DNA from: Burhinus oedicnemus | Lineage: Eukaryota; Chordata; Aves; Charadriiformes; Burhinidae | Direction of reading: 5' to 3' | Length of the DNA: 64,000 nt | NCBI GenBank assembly: GCA_008921705.1 | Contig: VFFE01007724.1 | Coordinates: forward strand, 558,001 to 622,000 | In this document: positions 49,001-61,547 of the stretch, one piece after another | Position numbering within the stretch: the stretch's first letter is position 1 | Layout: each line of letters starts with the position of its first letter | Notes under the pieces: model-generated | Seen by the model: the letters and a program-made list of their open reading frames with translations, nothing else | What the model was told of the DNA's origin: nothing | The model's database searches: none | Made by a program: the position numbers and the translations under genes

Positions 49001-52000
49001 CTGAGGCCCTTCTCTGTGAATGAGGTAAAGCCTCTAAACCTGTGCATTCTGTGTATATCCTTGGAGAACCGCCACAGACACTGTCTGGCTCTGCCTCTGC
49101 AGCTCTGAGAGAGACGGCTCCAAAGTGTCTTTAAGCTCTACGTCCTGGCGTCCGCATGTGCATGTGGCTGCCCCACAGACTGCTGCTGCACTGCTTCCAG
49201 GAATGAGCCTAGAAGAGTAGGCTTGGGGTAAGAAAAAAACGCAAAAGTCTGCTTTTGAGGATGGCTCAAAAGCTGAACTGTACAATCAGTGTAGGATCAC
49301 TCTTTGTATATTCATTCTGGATTCTGACAAGATTCTCAGAAGCAGTCTGTAGCACCAGTAACCAGAAGAAAGAGTAATATACCCCAAGTGCTGACTTCTT
49401 AGAATTTTCTTTGGAAAAACATGCATTTTGAGATAATTGCCCTCCTTCTGTCTTGCCAGTCTGCTTCCTACTGCTTTACTCTAAGATCTCAAGTGCTGCT
49501 GTACTCAAAGGTACAGAGCAAATGGGTGAGACAATTCTTGGTAAGACAGTTGTATCTTTTTCCTGGGTAATAGTGAGAAAGCCTTTGTGCTTACAGAGCT
49601 GGGAAAGGGAATGACCTAGACCTGTACAACTTAGGGATCATTTTTTACTAATTTTCCACTCGCCACTTTGATCATTGCTTCCTAGTGTTGATTTGTGGCA
49701 CCTCCTTCCCTCCCTTTCTCCTCCCTCTACTTGGCTTCTTCCTGCTGCTTAACAAGCTCAATTGGTTTTATGTATGTAATTCTTTTTTTAAGAGAGTTTG
49801 AAGGTGGTCTGTAAAAGAATTGCTTTCATCCAAAGCCAGGAACTGATCAAAGCAACACACAAAAGCCGAATGGGAGCCAAGGCAGAGCTGCCTGACCAGC
49901 CATAGGGTTCTGTGCTGGAGAAATAGTAAAGCATATCAGCTGAACTATGCTGGAAGCTGCTGATAAGGGATTTTCTCTCCAGTAACACCTGCAAAGTTTA
50001 TGAGATCTTGCAGGAAAAGCAAAGCAATCTGCATCAGAATACGTTGTTTCCTGCAGAGAGGAATGTGAAAGCATTTGCAGGATGAAGTGCCATTGGCTAA
50101 ATGTATTTATTGCCATATCATATATTAGGCTCAGTCTGCACTATTATTAAAACACTGGACTATCACCCAGCTCTACACTTACTTTTATGAAGTGCTTCCT
50201 TTGCCGTGTTGTCAGGTTATTAAGGAATGACATGTATGATTGTCTATGAAAAGAAGGTTCACGCTAAATCAAAAAAGCAAGTAAATGAAAATCAGTGTTA
50301 TCATTATGTCTGAAAATAGATTTCCAGTGAAAATTATAATTAAGGAACAAGTTAATAATAGATGTTCAGTCATCTACAAAAAATCTAATTAGGACTTCTT
50401 CCAAATTCTTTTTGCAGGTACGGATTTTTATCAGGCATTGGTCCCAATAGTGATTATGATTATGATTTTTAAAAATTTGAGTAGTAATCCAGTATATGAC
50501 TTTTCACAAAGGACTTTCTACTATGAGCAATTTGAACTCTGGCATTTTTTCTTCTATATTAAGATAAGCTAAAATAGAGTCCCACTTTTAAACAAATCAT
50601 TACTCTAGATGTCTCAAAAATTCAACTCTGGTTTGAGAGTAGGCATAAAATTTTATAGGGTGAAGGAAGTTTAAGTTTTCTGTAGTCGTAAAGGAAGACT
50701 AAACTATGTCTTAAAACCAAAACAGCCTTTCATCCTTAAATAATTAAAGGAATCTGGTTGCAATTGGAGTTTTCTGTTTCCCCAGAAAACTACAATGTAG
50801 GCTGTCACAGCTTAGATTCCTTGTCACTAAATTGCCAACATGCCTTAGTCCAGATCTCCAAGCATAGCTGTATATTTTAATGGGTTTATGGCAAGTTAAA
50901 TTGTCAAGTTAGATTAGCAAGTTAGATTTAGTCAAACTTTATTTTCTTGGTTCAAAGGAAAGTTGAATTTATGAGTTTAAAAATACAGGGGTTTTTTTGG
51001 TAGACCTATCTGGAAATTCTTTTTTCCTTTTTCTGTAGAAAATAATCATTTGTGATTTTTGCTACTGTTCCCTGGGTGAACTGTAGCGTTTTCATTGAAA
51101 AACAAACACTCTGTCCTCAAAAGTAATGCTTGTTGGTTTGCAGTTGAAAAATTTCAGCAAAAATAAGAAAGTACTTGTTTTTAGCTGAAGTTCTTCTCTT
51201 TCCAATAGCCAAAATAGATGTGAAATAATTTCATATTAAGAATGATTCATTAAATATTTTGATTTATTATCTGCCTGAAGAAAAAAAGAAAGCAACGGCT
51301 TTTTACTGGAGTTTTTATTGAGGTCATTTAACATTGATTTGTCCAAGTCTGTTTTCATCCCTTTTGATATGGATCTGTGTGATTTTTTTTTGAAGGGCAC
51401 AGAGGGCAGTTAACAAATGGGCTTGTTTTTTCAGTAGGTGGGGAAAATTGCATATATTTGATTTCATTGCAAAGGTGTCCGTATTAATCTCTGCAGCAAT
51501 CTCCTGAGAGTAGGCATCTCACTATTATTTACTTCTGAAGTGAGTGAGAGAACTGATTTCAGTGATTAATAGAAGCAATTTGGCTTGGGATCTAAAGTTG
51601 CCAAAAAGCTCAGTGATGTCTTCCCACTTCCCACTTTCAGTGCACTTGAAAGCTTGGCACCTTTCAGTCTGCACTCTCGTTCCACCATCCTGTTGCTTGG
51701 AAACATGAGTCAGTGGAAGAAATCATCTTACTGTTAATGCAGGAGAAATCCCGTGTCTGTAGTCAGCCTGATTTTCAAAATCAAAAGAAGGTATCAGATA
51801 AAAATTAAAAGCAAACGCAAAAGAAAAAAGAAGTGGTCGAGAGATCTGAGTAGTGTTCTTGCAGTATATTCTCTTTATGGAACTGGTAGCAGAATTCTTC
51901 TTGGCTGTAAAAAGATGGTAGCATTATGTTCTCTGTGACCTGTCATCAACCTTAATCAAAGTCTCTGTGTTTAATCATGAACTACTTTCCAAAGTGGCAT

Positions 52001-54378
52001 TATTAGGAAACCATTAAGTTTAATCTGGTCTGATATGTAGATAACATTTCTAATATAATTCCACAGGAGATGTGTAAGTTCTAAGATCTTATAACAGAAA
52101 AGGAGCTGGAATTTCTGGCAAAGGTAACTGTGGTTTAAGTTAAAGCTTTAATGTTGCCTTTAAAATGTCATGGCCAAATGGCGTCTACTGAATTGCCATA
52201 ACTTTATTCAGATATGAAACACAGAATGACTGCAGACTTTTAGATGATCTGGCAGCTTTATTGCTGTGGAATAAATTACTTCACTAAAAAAGTGGATTTC
52301 AATCAGCAGATCCCTAAGTGACTGCTGATATTAATCTTATTAGCGCTGTAGAGTTGAGCTCAGCAGAGGATCATCCTTTCATTTCTCAGCAACTTTTGAA
52401 ACTTTTTTTTTCTCTTTCTGGGTAAGACTAACAGCAGAATATTGAACCCTTTTTGAAGATTTTGATGAAAATCATAGGAATAGTAAAACGTTGGTCTGGA
52501 AATGATCTCAAGTGAGGAAATGTATTTAAATGTTTCCCACACTTCAGTATTATATCATAACCATCAGTCTTCTGAGCCTTTTTTTCCTCTCTCTTACTGC
52601 CAAGTCATTCTGGCAGAATGTTATGAGCAAACAGATTTGACTTCCAGAAACTAATCTTTTTTGCAGAACTTGGCAATAGTCTACCTATTTACTATGCTTG
52701 TAGGTGGCTTTGTACCGACAAATAAAAAACTTTGTAAATTAATTCTACGAGTGATAATTTTGTGGTACATGAACAACCAGATCGCTTTCTGAAAGAATAA
52801 GTTTTTCTTTGTCTTTGCCCATATGAGCTACAGCTGTATTAGTAAATTAAACAGTTGCAGGAAAAATTCCTGTGTGCTAGAAATCAATTTTCTATTGTAA
52901 TGTCTTGGCATGGCTCTGGTACTAGCACTCACTCTCGGCAGCAATTCCCAGGCACACTTCAGAAGTTATGAGGGGCCAATGACCATTCCCAAAAGGATCG
53001 AATAACCTTGTTTTGAGGCTAGTAGTAAGGACATAAGATATAATGCTGTGCTGAGTCTGGTGGGGAGTGAATATCAGTAAGACACTCTTTTAGTTCTCCT
53101 GAATCGAGAATTTTATATAACCTGCGGGAATAGAGTTACCACACAATAACAATTTTACACAAGACAAATGTTAATATAGAAGATTAAAAATAATTTATTC
53201 TTCCAATTCCAAAGCTAAAGAAAGCACTGTCTATAATTATAGATAGCTTCATGGAAATAAAAGGGTAAAACATGATTACACAGTCTTGTGGCTGAACTGA
53301 ATCCACGAGGAGGATCTTACAGTATGTATCTCATTGAAGAGAATCAGTTTTGTGCTGCTCCAAATTTACTTTTCTTATTACAGTTACATTTATATACAAG
53401 TCCCTGCCCTAGGATGTCTTTCTTCTTAATCAGATTGTTGTTTTTAATATAGGTTTTCAAGTATTATTAGACACTTTACCGAACTTTAGAAATATTGATG
53501 GATTTTGGATGTTACTGGGTGGATCTAATTTATGTTCAAAGAGCAAAAGGATCGCATTAACAACTTTGCTGGTACTGATCTGTGAACAAATTGTTAACCT
53601 GCAGTAAAGAATGCTTTCTTCTCCTAGATAAATTTTAATAGATATACTTTTGGATACCTAAATCCATAGTTCATCCAAACAAATCCCCTCCTTTTATGTA
53701 AGTGATGAACTGCCTCTTGCCATAGTGATAACAAATTATTTTGGAATAACGATGAGGTTGGAAACATTTTACCATTCTCCTGTTAGAAATGATACAATAG
53801 AAATTACTCTGTTAGGCCATTTCAAAAGCATGAAAGCTGGCTGCTTAAACTGGGAAAATACATCCATTGCTATACTGTTTTGCTGGAAGGATTAAGATAT
53901 TAAAGTAGTAATGTCAATTATATTTTAGAATGCAAAAAATTCGCAACTCAATATGAAACTTTTCCTCCTGTAATAATTTGTAAGTCGTATCTAAGATTGA
54001 ATTTGTTAGTAACTCCTAATTTCCCACTTCAATCCCTTGATTATTTTGTCAAGCCTTCTTAACACAGGCCACATATATTCTTTACTTTACCCAGTTTCTG
54101 CTGAAGGCAGTCTGTCTTTATCAGTCCATTTCAGTGGGAGTTGTCAAAAGCCCTGGATTAATGTCCATGCTGTAAAGCCCATAGCTTTTCTTAGGATACC
54201 CAGTCTGTGCTAGGTATAGGATAAATTTTGTCCAGAACTGCTGTGCTAGATCTTCAGTCTTCACAGAATCTTAATACTCTTCACTGATCTTTATTACAGA
54301 CAACCGCAACTGAAAAGTCACTAGTGTGTTACTGTCTTTGTTCCACTGTGCGAATGATCTCCCTCCAAGATCCAGGTG

Positions 54379-54531
54379 ATGGGCCTGCATGTCCTCCTGC
54401 TGCTGGCAATTGCCCTGTGTTATCATGACCAGTCACCGTCATGGCTCTCGTGGCAGGTACTGCCCTTGTGGCCGAGAGGGAGCTCCTTTTCTACATCACA
54501 GCAGCTGGACTACAGCGTCATAGCAGAATAG
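54379..54531 (+). CDS. Small open frame with signal-peptide-like start (hypothetical)
   Basis: Fifty codons begin MGLHVLLLLAIALCYHDQ: an initiator, a histidine, then a run of 9-10 hydrophobic residues and a polar turn, as in a signal peptide. The start has G at -3 and G at +4. The rest has no recognisable domain. The frame contains GGCAG|GTACTG, a moderate donor, so it could also be a first exon. The segment is GC-richer than its flanks. No family is recognised, and a chance frame is the more likely reading. Confidence 0.15.
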   Translation: MGLHVLLLLAIALCYHDQSPSWLSWQVLPLWPRGSSFSTSQQLDYSVIAE

Positions 54532-55774
54532 TGCAGGCTTTCTTCAAAACCTGACTAGTTCAACTGCAGTTGAACTTGAAGTTGACTCTGTATGTGACAC
54601 ACATTAACCCTTAAGATCCCTGTTTCTCCTAGTCACATAATCCCTGTTTACTACAGGAATCCTGACAGTTCCTTGTTTGGAATTTGAGGCCTGTTCTCTT
54701 TAGTGAGTAACAAACTTCTACTCTCATTTTCAGGTGCCTGGACTTGGCATCTCTTTTTGGCAGCATTATCCATGGGTTTCCAAGACGCTGGCCTGACCTG
54801 CTTAATTTGTATCTGCAATTGTTTCTTAGGCTCCCAAGTTCCTCAGAGTAGATTTCTTCTTTTTATCACGGTTTTAAACAGTTCTTCTAGGTCCAGGCCT
54901 TTCCCTTTTTTCTCCCCTTTGTATTGCCAAGTATTTTTTTCTGCATGCTCTCCATGGAAACTGACAGTGTGATAGGGAGGTGCCCTTTGATTTTAGCTGG
55001 GGTCAAGGGCTATCCTTCTGTGTCAGTGTGGGGTTTGTTTTTTTTTTGATAGATCTGGTCACCATCTATGTTCATGTCTTGGAATTTCACAAGCATTTGA
55101 AAATTTAGCCTGTGCCACCCACTTGTATCCAAGAGAGACATAAATCTGGGCTGGGAATGCTGAATTCATTGAAGCAGGAAAATAGGACTCAAAGCCTTTG
55201 CTTCCTGGTGCCACGGAGTCAGCAATTTACAATTCAGGTGCCACAGTCTGAGCAGCTTTAACAAAAAGAGGGGATGACAACCATCATAGAATTAGTGAGA
55301 AACAGCTTCTCCCTTGCTTGCTTCATAGAAGAAGTTTCTCCTGCAACTGAGAGTGTCACTGGGACTCTGAATGACAAAGGCTGATGCTGGCAAAAAAGCT
55401 TCTGTGATGCCCATTTTCTGGTTCCAGTGGTGTGTGTTTGATAATGAAAAGGTCTGTAAAATACTTATCACATCTTCCAAACAATGTTCCTGGATTTATG
55501 ATTGTGTTTGACATTGTGACTGTAAGACCCCACAGGTACACAAGAGCTTACCAGGTGTACAAATCCAGAAAGTATATTTTGTTTCATTTTACAAACCCAT
55601 TCACAGAATTAAATTAGCACCCCAAATGATAAACGTGCTTATGTTGTAAAGGATTCCAGGACCTGCCCCTTGCACGAATAACTTAATCTTAAGTGATTCC
55701 TTATCTGTAACATGACATCAATAAGTTGCTGGTTTCTGCCATCCTCAGGGTTAAATACAGGATTTCTGTTTTGT

Positions 55775-55786
55775 CCACTAGTGGGC
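55775..55786. promoter_or_regulatory. CTCF-like core, 11 of 12 positions
   Basis: CCACTAGTGGGC differs from CCASYAGRKGGC at one position and is nearly palindromic, so orientation is unclear. It is about 2.6 kb upstream of the GREB1 start codon. Confidence 0.3.
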
Positions 55787-56578
55787 TACGTAAATCCTGA
55801 GCAAGTATGTTAAATCCCTGTAAATGATATTTCTTTTGCTAGTAAACTGTGGAGAATAAGAGCTGACTGTGTCTACAGAATAGAGATTATAAACAGAAAT
55901 ATCGCCATGTGTTCTCATCACAATTAGATCCAGATAGTGATCAGTAAAGCAAGTAAGCCTTTCATTGCATAAAGCAGTCTGCATACCTATTTGTCTGATA
56001 ATGCTTTTGAGTTGTCTCAGAATTTTTTGTCTCACTCTGGATGAATTTGAAAACTTCATATTTTTCATGTGCTTTACTGAAGCTTTTCAAGAAGTAAGTT
56101 GGAAAATCAGGTAGACCAGTCTGCTTTGCATGGTCATGTTGAGAACAGGTAGAATCCAGCCCTTTGTAAGACAAGCCTCTGCCACTGCAGTCAAACTTGT
56201 GGATACTCTCTTTGTGCTCTAGCAGTGATTTTTTTAAATGCAAAACGTTACATGAATTTTTCATGTTTTGCCTCTGTTTTTAAGTAAAGCAGTCTATGTA
56301 AGAAAGTGTGTGAAATGGATGAAAGCTGAATGCTGTTTCCATTCTTGAAGGTATAACTTTGAATGTTCCCATGTTGAGAGCACATTCAGGCATTTTTATT
56401 TCACTTTGGTCTGGACTTTCAAGACTGTGATGAACAGTCATGTAGAACCAATATCGTACCTGCCCCTGAAAACGTAGAGATGAGTCTCTGAGACCGCAGA
56501 TGCCTCCAGCCTAACAAGAGAAAGTATTAGTTCATAATATGGGAAGGAATTTAAAAGAGCAAAGAATTAAATAGGTAT

Positions 56579-56670
56579 CTGTCAGATATCTTGATAATTA
56601 TTTGTCCTTGTTACATTAGACATAGAGCACCAATGTAACAAAGACAAATAATTATCGAGATACCAGACAG
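56579..56670. repeat. Long hairpin: 39-bp arms, 14-base loop
   Basis: Left arm 56579-56617 and right arm 56632-56670 are reverse complements at 35 of 39 positions, with no gaps. The loop is 56618-56631. The central 13 bp (GATAATTATTTGT) and the loop-proximal ACATT/AATGT pairing are perfect. Pairing stops abruptly outside the arms. The size and shape suit a microRNA precursor or a small palindromic transposon remnant. It is 1.7 kb upstream of the GREB1 start codon, probably in a 5' intron. Confidence 0.75.
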
Positions 56671-58339
56671 TCATATAATGGTTGAAAGATGGATTAGAAT
56701 TAGAACTAAACATCTTCTAGTGCTTTTGTGTAGAAACAGCATTTAGTATAATTCATTTCAGAGCTTGACCTTGGGTTTCCTGCATACACCTCTGATAAAG
56801 CTTTTTAAGGACAGTACTGATGTCAGGCTTTCCTTATTGTCTTCAGCTGTGTTTGGTGCAGGTGAAGCAGTATTTAAAACTAGAGGAGGCAGAGGGTTCC
56901 TATCAATGTGGAAAGGGAACTGTAACCTGCTTTCTGTGTTGGAAGAGAAGACGCATCCTCACTTCCATATTAGCACTGAACATCACAAACAGGATTTGCA
57001 GCTTCTCATTTACCCTTCCCCAAATGGATACATCAGTACTACTCACTGCAACTTTTCTGGTTTTTTTTGTAAATATTTGTGCTGACAAATATTTTGTGAA
57101 TAGTTCCTGCTTCTTCTCTAGATCATGTTCTTAAATGCTACCTGCATTGTTTTATAATTCTTATTGTGCTTCTATTAATACTGTGTATAAAATATCAATT
57201 GGCTATAATATAGGGTATTAACTATACTATATATACGGTATTAACATGATACAAACATACGAAAATATGATGATATATGTAAAATATGCTTTACAATGTC
57301 ATTAAAAGATATCCAAATCGTCAGGTTTGTATGCTGTTACTTTCAAACTCCCTTTTCCATCAAGAGCGGTATGTGGTTGCACAGTAGTTTTTCTTTTGCT
57401 TGACTGATTCCTACAGGATGCTTCCCAACAGGCTCATTTCCCAAGCAGTACCCAGTGCTGAGGAGAGGCTGTTCAGTGTTTAGGAATTACTGCCACAAAC
57501 AGGAAGCGTTTCATGCTTTCTATTCACAGTTACTTGAGGAGGGAAAGGACATGGGGCCCAGGGCGAGAGCTACTTTGTAGTAGGAAGAGAAAGCTGACAT
57601 GGCTTTTGGTTATACCGGTTCATTGTATTCTCTGTGGAAAGCAGGCGGCAGTTAAGTACGTGGGATATTCAGCTGGAATAGGCTGACTCCTCAATGACAG
57701 AATGAGTAAATTCTGTGGTTTCACTAAAAATAAAGTCCTAATAATTAAATGCAAAATCAAATAGATAATTGACAATGTCTCATTCTAAAAAAATAAAAAT
57801 AAAATGTATGTTTACAGGGAAAAATACTGTTTAAGGTGAGAAGGAAAAGCCGTTGTATTTCACAATATCTGAGTTACAGCAATGCTACATCATTTATGAA
57901 ACAGCTTCTCTAAAGACACGTTGAACTGCTTTAGCCATGAGTTTTCAGCCATGATGGTCAATGCAAAGATAAATACACAGATCTTTTAACATTTATTCTG
58001 TTCAAATAACAGAAAGGCTGTTTTACGGATGAGATTGCTGACTATTGAAAATGCGTCTCAATTGCTATATAAACCAAGGGATTACTCGAATCAGATTTCT
58101 AGCCACATCTTCAAGAAGGTGTCAAAGCTTGCTGCCTTTTTGCTGAATTACAGAAAGCTGTTACTTTTAGATAACTTCCTGTAATTTACCAGCAGGATCT
58201 GCTCAGCGACCGCTGCAGTCAATGTTCTTTTCCTTTGCCTTTCTTTGTGGACAATGAGGCTTCTCTCTTTCATGAGAAATGTTGTAGTCTGACATCAACA
58301 CGCAGTGATCGAGTTCTGAGTGCTAAAATTGAAATATCT

Positions 58340-58375
58340 TTTTTTTTTTTTTTCTTCTTGTCTCTTTTTTTTGAG
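58340..58375 (+). promoter_or_regulatory. Polypyrimidine tract and splice acceptor of GREB1 coding exon
   Basis: A run of T with few C/G interruptions ends in TTTTGAG, and the exon begins AAGATGGG. The first AG after the tract is at 58374-58375; an alternative AG at 58377-58378 would start the exon at the ATG itself. Either leaves the coding sequence unchanged. Confidence 0.8.
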
Positions 58376-58378
58376 AAG

Positions 58379-58535
58379 ATGGGAAATTCTTACGCTGGTC
58401 AGCTCAAGACAACACGGTTTGAAGAAGTGTTGCATAATTCTATTGAGGCCTCTCTCCGCTCAAACAACTTAGTTCCCAGACCAATCTTTTCTCAGTTGTA
58501 TTTGGAAGCTGAACAGCAACTATCATCACTGGAAG
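58379..58535 (+). CDS. GREB1: GREB1 first coding exon (partial gene)
   Basis: What it is: the N-terminus of GREB1, a large nuclear protein induced by oestrogen that works as an oestrogen-receptor cofactor. Seen: ATG at 58379 in a strong context (A at -3, G at +4) opens 52 complete codons starting [20 protein letters not shown] and ending QQLSSLE, followed by one base and GTAGGA, a good donor (GT at 58536). From family knowledge the N-terminus is nearly invariant among vertebrates. Residues such as [11 protein letters not shown] and LYLEAEQQL point to GREB1 rather than its paralogue GREB1L, which differs there. The upstream in-frame codons to 58235 include the poly-T acceptor and are not coding. 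The next exon was not found within the 5.5 kb that follow, so the rest of the gene lies to the right. Confidence 0.95.
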
Positions 58536-61500
58536 GTAGGATATAGTGGAATTTATATTTCTGCTCAAAGACAATTTTGCTCTTTGTTCTCCCAAGGCTC
58601 AGCACACACATTTCAAATCAGAATACAGAAAAAAAAAGTATATAAAGTTTTTCTTTGGATTTTTTTATGATCTACAAATATGTATATGTATTGGAATCGG
58701 ATCCAAAATACAAACTATGTTGTCTTTTATTTTGACAAAATTAAGCCACTTCCTTGCTCAGATTTATCAATATACATAAATTGAAGTACTAGGCATTGTT
58801 CCATTAAATACGTGGAAGAATCTTTGGACATTTGGAACATAAATCTGTTATCCTATAATTTATCATATACTGCTGAAAGTTATACAGTAAAAGATGGTAA
58901 ACACATGATAAATTTGTAAAAGTTATATGCTGAGACTGATTTTCATTATGAATAAATACAACAAATATTTTTAGCTTTTAAGAAGGTTTATAATTACTTT
59001 GGGCATAATATTTTTAGTTATTCTGTGGCTGCAAAGGTAAAAATTTAGGATGTGTTCTCTCGTAAACCCTGCACAAGTCGGTATTTAACATATGAGATTT
59101 CTCACTGTGTGTGTTTAGAGAAGCCTGCTTTCTGAGTTTCATTTGCTCAGTCTTTTTTTTTTTTTCTTGGAAGTAATATAGTCTAAATGAAGTGTATAGA
59201 TTTGATAAGCAAACTCATGATACAATTTGGTGATTTGTTGTGCTGTTATTTGTAGTAGTCTTGTGGTTTACAGTGAGTTTACTGGTGTGTGCAGGCCACT
59301 GTCATGTTGGCACAAGGTTATGTTTAATAATTTCATAATTTAGCCATTTCTGTCACCAGGGCGGCGTTTCATTTCTTTTGAACAGGTCTACTTCCCCTGT
59401 TATACTTCGCTAAAGATGGCTTAGATATATATGTAATGAAAAATGCATAATAGTTAACAATCCACAGTAACAGAAAAAAAAATAATCCCAAGAAGTAGTA
59501 TTAGACAAAAGTATTTTGCACAGATTAAACTCTGTAATATTACCTCGTGGTAACAGCTGAGAAAACTTTTCTGAAAAAAGTAAATCTGCTCACAGCTCAC
59601 ACATTGTTAGTCATTTCTTTTTTTTTTTTTTTTTGCTAATATAGGACATAATAATGACTATATATTCATTGTTTAAGTACATATGCTGGTTATTTCCTAC
59701 ACAAAGTGATCCTTCTATCAAATTCTTTTATGAGGATTTCATAAACTTTTCCATGGCAACCAACTGTGATGTCACAAGATGGATTATGACATCAGTTGGG
59801 AAAGATGCTACAGGAGCAGATGCATTGTTCAGGAACAAAAGTACAATTTTGCTCTTCTATAACTTCTTTCTTTCAAGGTTTTCAAAGAACTTTCCAAACC
59901 TTGAGGGACTGATTGTGTTTTCTTTGCAGTTAATGGAAACAGAATTGAACTGTAATTAATTAAAAGTCTCAGAACAGCCTGGCAGAGAGCATTCCTTTCG
60001 TGAAAGTGTCAGACAAGGGAAACTCTGAAGGGACCTGTAATGAAGTTTTTCCTAGGTTGTTCCTCAGATGGGAGAGGTCTGCAAGCTGGTGTCATGTACT
60101 CCAGCCTCATCATAAATCGAAATTTCCACTTCTAGCTGCATGAATCCCTGTGCTCTGAGGGCCAGGAGGCATCTGAAGCAGAGCCATCCTTGGGGTCTTG
60201 TATAAGCCCCTGTTCTCCCCTCTCATTGTTATCTTTCCTTGGCCCTGGCATTCTCACATGGTGATATACTCAGACTATCCTTGGTCATAGCTCCTGTTAA
60301 TCCACAATACAGCATGTGTTCTCCTATGGTGAAGCAGACGTGATATAAATAATTTTGACAAGGTAGTACACTGGGTCAGTGCAGCCCAAGTGTTTTGGTT
60401 TTCTATTTTGTGGACTCATAACATGTTATAAATGTTCGAAGCAGCATTTGGCAACAAAACTAGCTACCAGTAAATAAGGCTGATAGTATGGATTTTTGTC
60501 TGTGATGATGGTCCAGTATCAAAATCACTAGAGAGCCTGACAAGTGTATAGTCAGTTTAAGAAAGAAACCATTGGAAATGTTTTTTTAAGCTTTATCAAT
60601 CACCTGTTGTAACTTGTAATTATTTTTAATTGTTTTTTTTTTAAAAAAAACATTTTTCTGTCTCTTTTTGATACATAAATGACTATCTAAACCAGAAAAA
60701 AGTGCCTAGCCACTGAGACTAGACTAATATCTGTCATGATAATTTATGCCTAAAAATAATTTATTTGAGCAAAAGAGACTGTAGTGTGCCTGGAGACAAG
60801 TTAAATGAAATGTTGGTCATCTGCCCTAGATGTTACATTTTTTGCAATGAACTTGCAAACACGTATTTTCCTGTGAGTATGGTTTTCCAGTCTACACAGT
60901 CTAGATTTGAAAAAAAACTATGTATCGTAAACATATCCCTTTATAGGCATTTATGCAATTGCATTTGCCTATAAAATTATTTGTAGCTGTGTAAATTAGA
61001 AGTATCATGTTCAACTAAGTTGATTTAGACATAATGTCAGATCTCCTTGGCTCCAAAAATAGTATGTTTTTTCATTCTGGGTTTTTTTTTCTGCTTTTTT
61101 ATTATTGATGTGTTTCTTCTCTTCTCTAGACTTTGCAAATTCTTGTAGTGCTTAGAATAGTCCAAAAACATTATCATTATCTAAAAAAACCTCTTACTTA
61201 ATTTTTCATTTTATCAAAAAGCCTGCGGTTTGCTGTGGTCTCACTGGTCGTACATTTCTAAGGTCTTCTAAAGTCATGTTAATTTTCTAGAGCCTTTGTA
61301 ATTGCAGAACATATCTGCAAATGCCAATAAATGGTCTGGATGTTCAGGAACTTTCTAGGAATGTGCATTAAAAACTCTTTACAGTAGAAGGCAGAGTTAT
61401 TTGGCTCTAACAGGTTTAGATTTCTTGCATACCTCTGTTTGCCTAGTTATTACCATATAAACTGCAAATTAAACCTGTGGACTGGATTGCCAATTATTAG

Positions 61501-61547
61501 AAGTCAGTATGTGCAAATCAGTGAGGCTCTTTAATCTAATTTTTTTA
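58536..61547 (+). other. GREB1 intron after first coding exon
   Basis: About 3 kb of AT-rich sequence with long T runs (59155-59165, 59618-59634, 60637-60655). No exon matching the next part of GREB1 was found. Confidence 0.7.

Larger units (their letters stand above)
37117..58375. other. Large AT-rich interval upstream of GREB1 coding exon
   Basis: About 21 kb, presumably the 5' flank or 5' introns of GREB1. Marked separately: tandem repeats at 38076 and 45975, MIR-like remnants at 41320 and 43488, a perfect oestrogen response element at 42863, a signal-peptide-like small frame at 54379, a CTCF-like core at 55775 and a long hairpin at 56579. Segment 44340-44950 has a repeat-like look but could not be assigned. 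No other coding exon was recognised. Confidence 0.5.

Noticed and set aside
58235..58378. In-frame N-terminal extension of the GREB1 exon
   Set aside because: It crosses the poly-T splice acceptor, and the known GREB1 N-terminus starts at the ATG at 58379.
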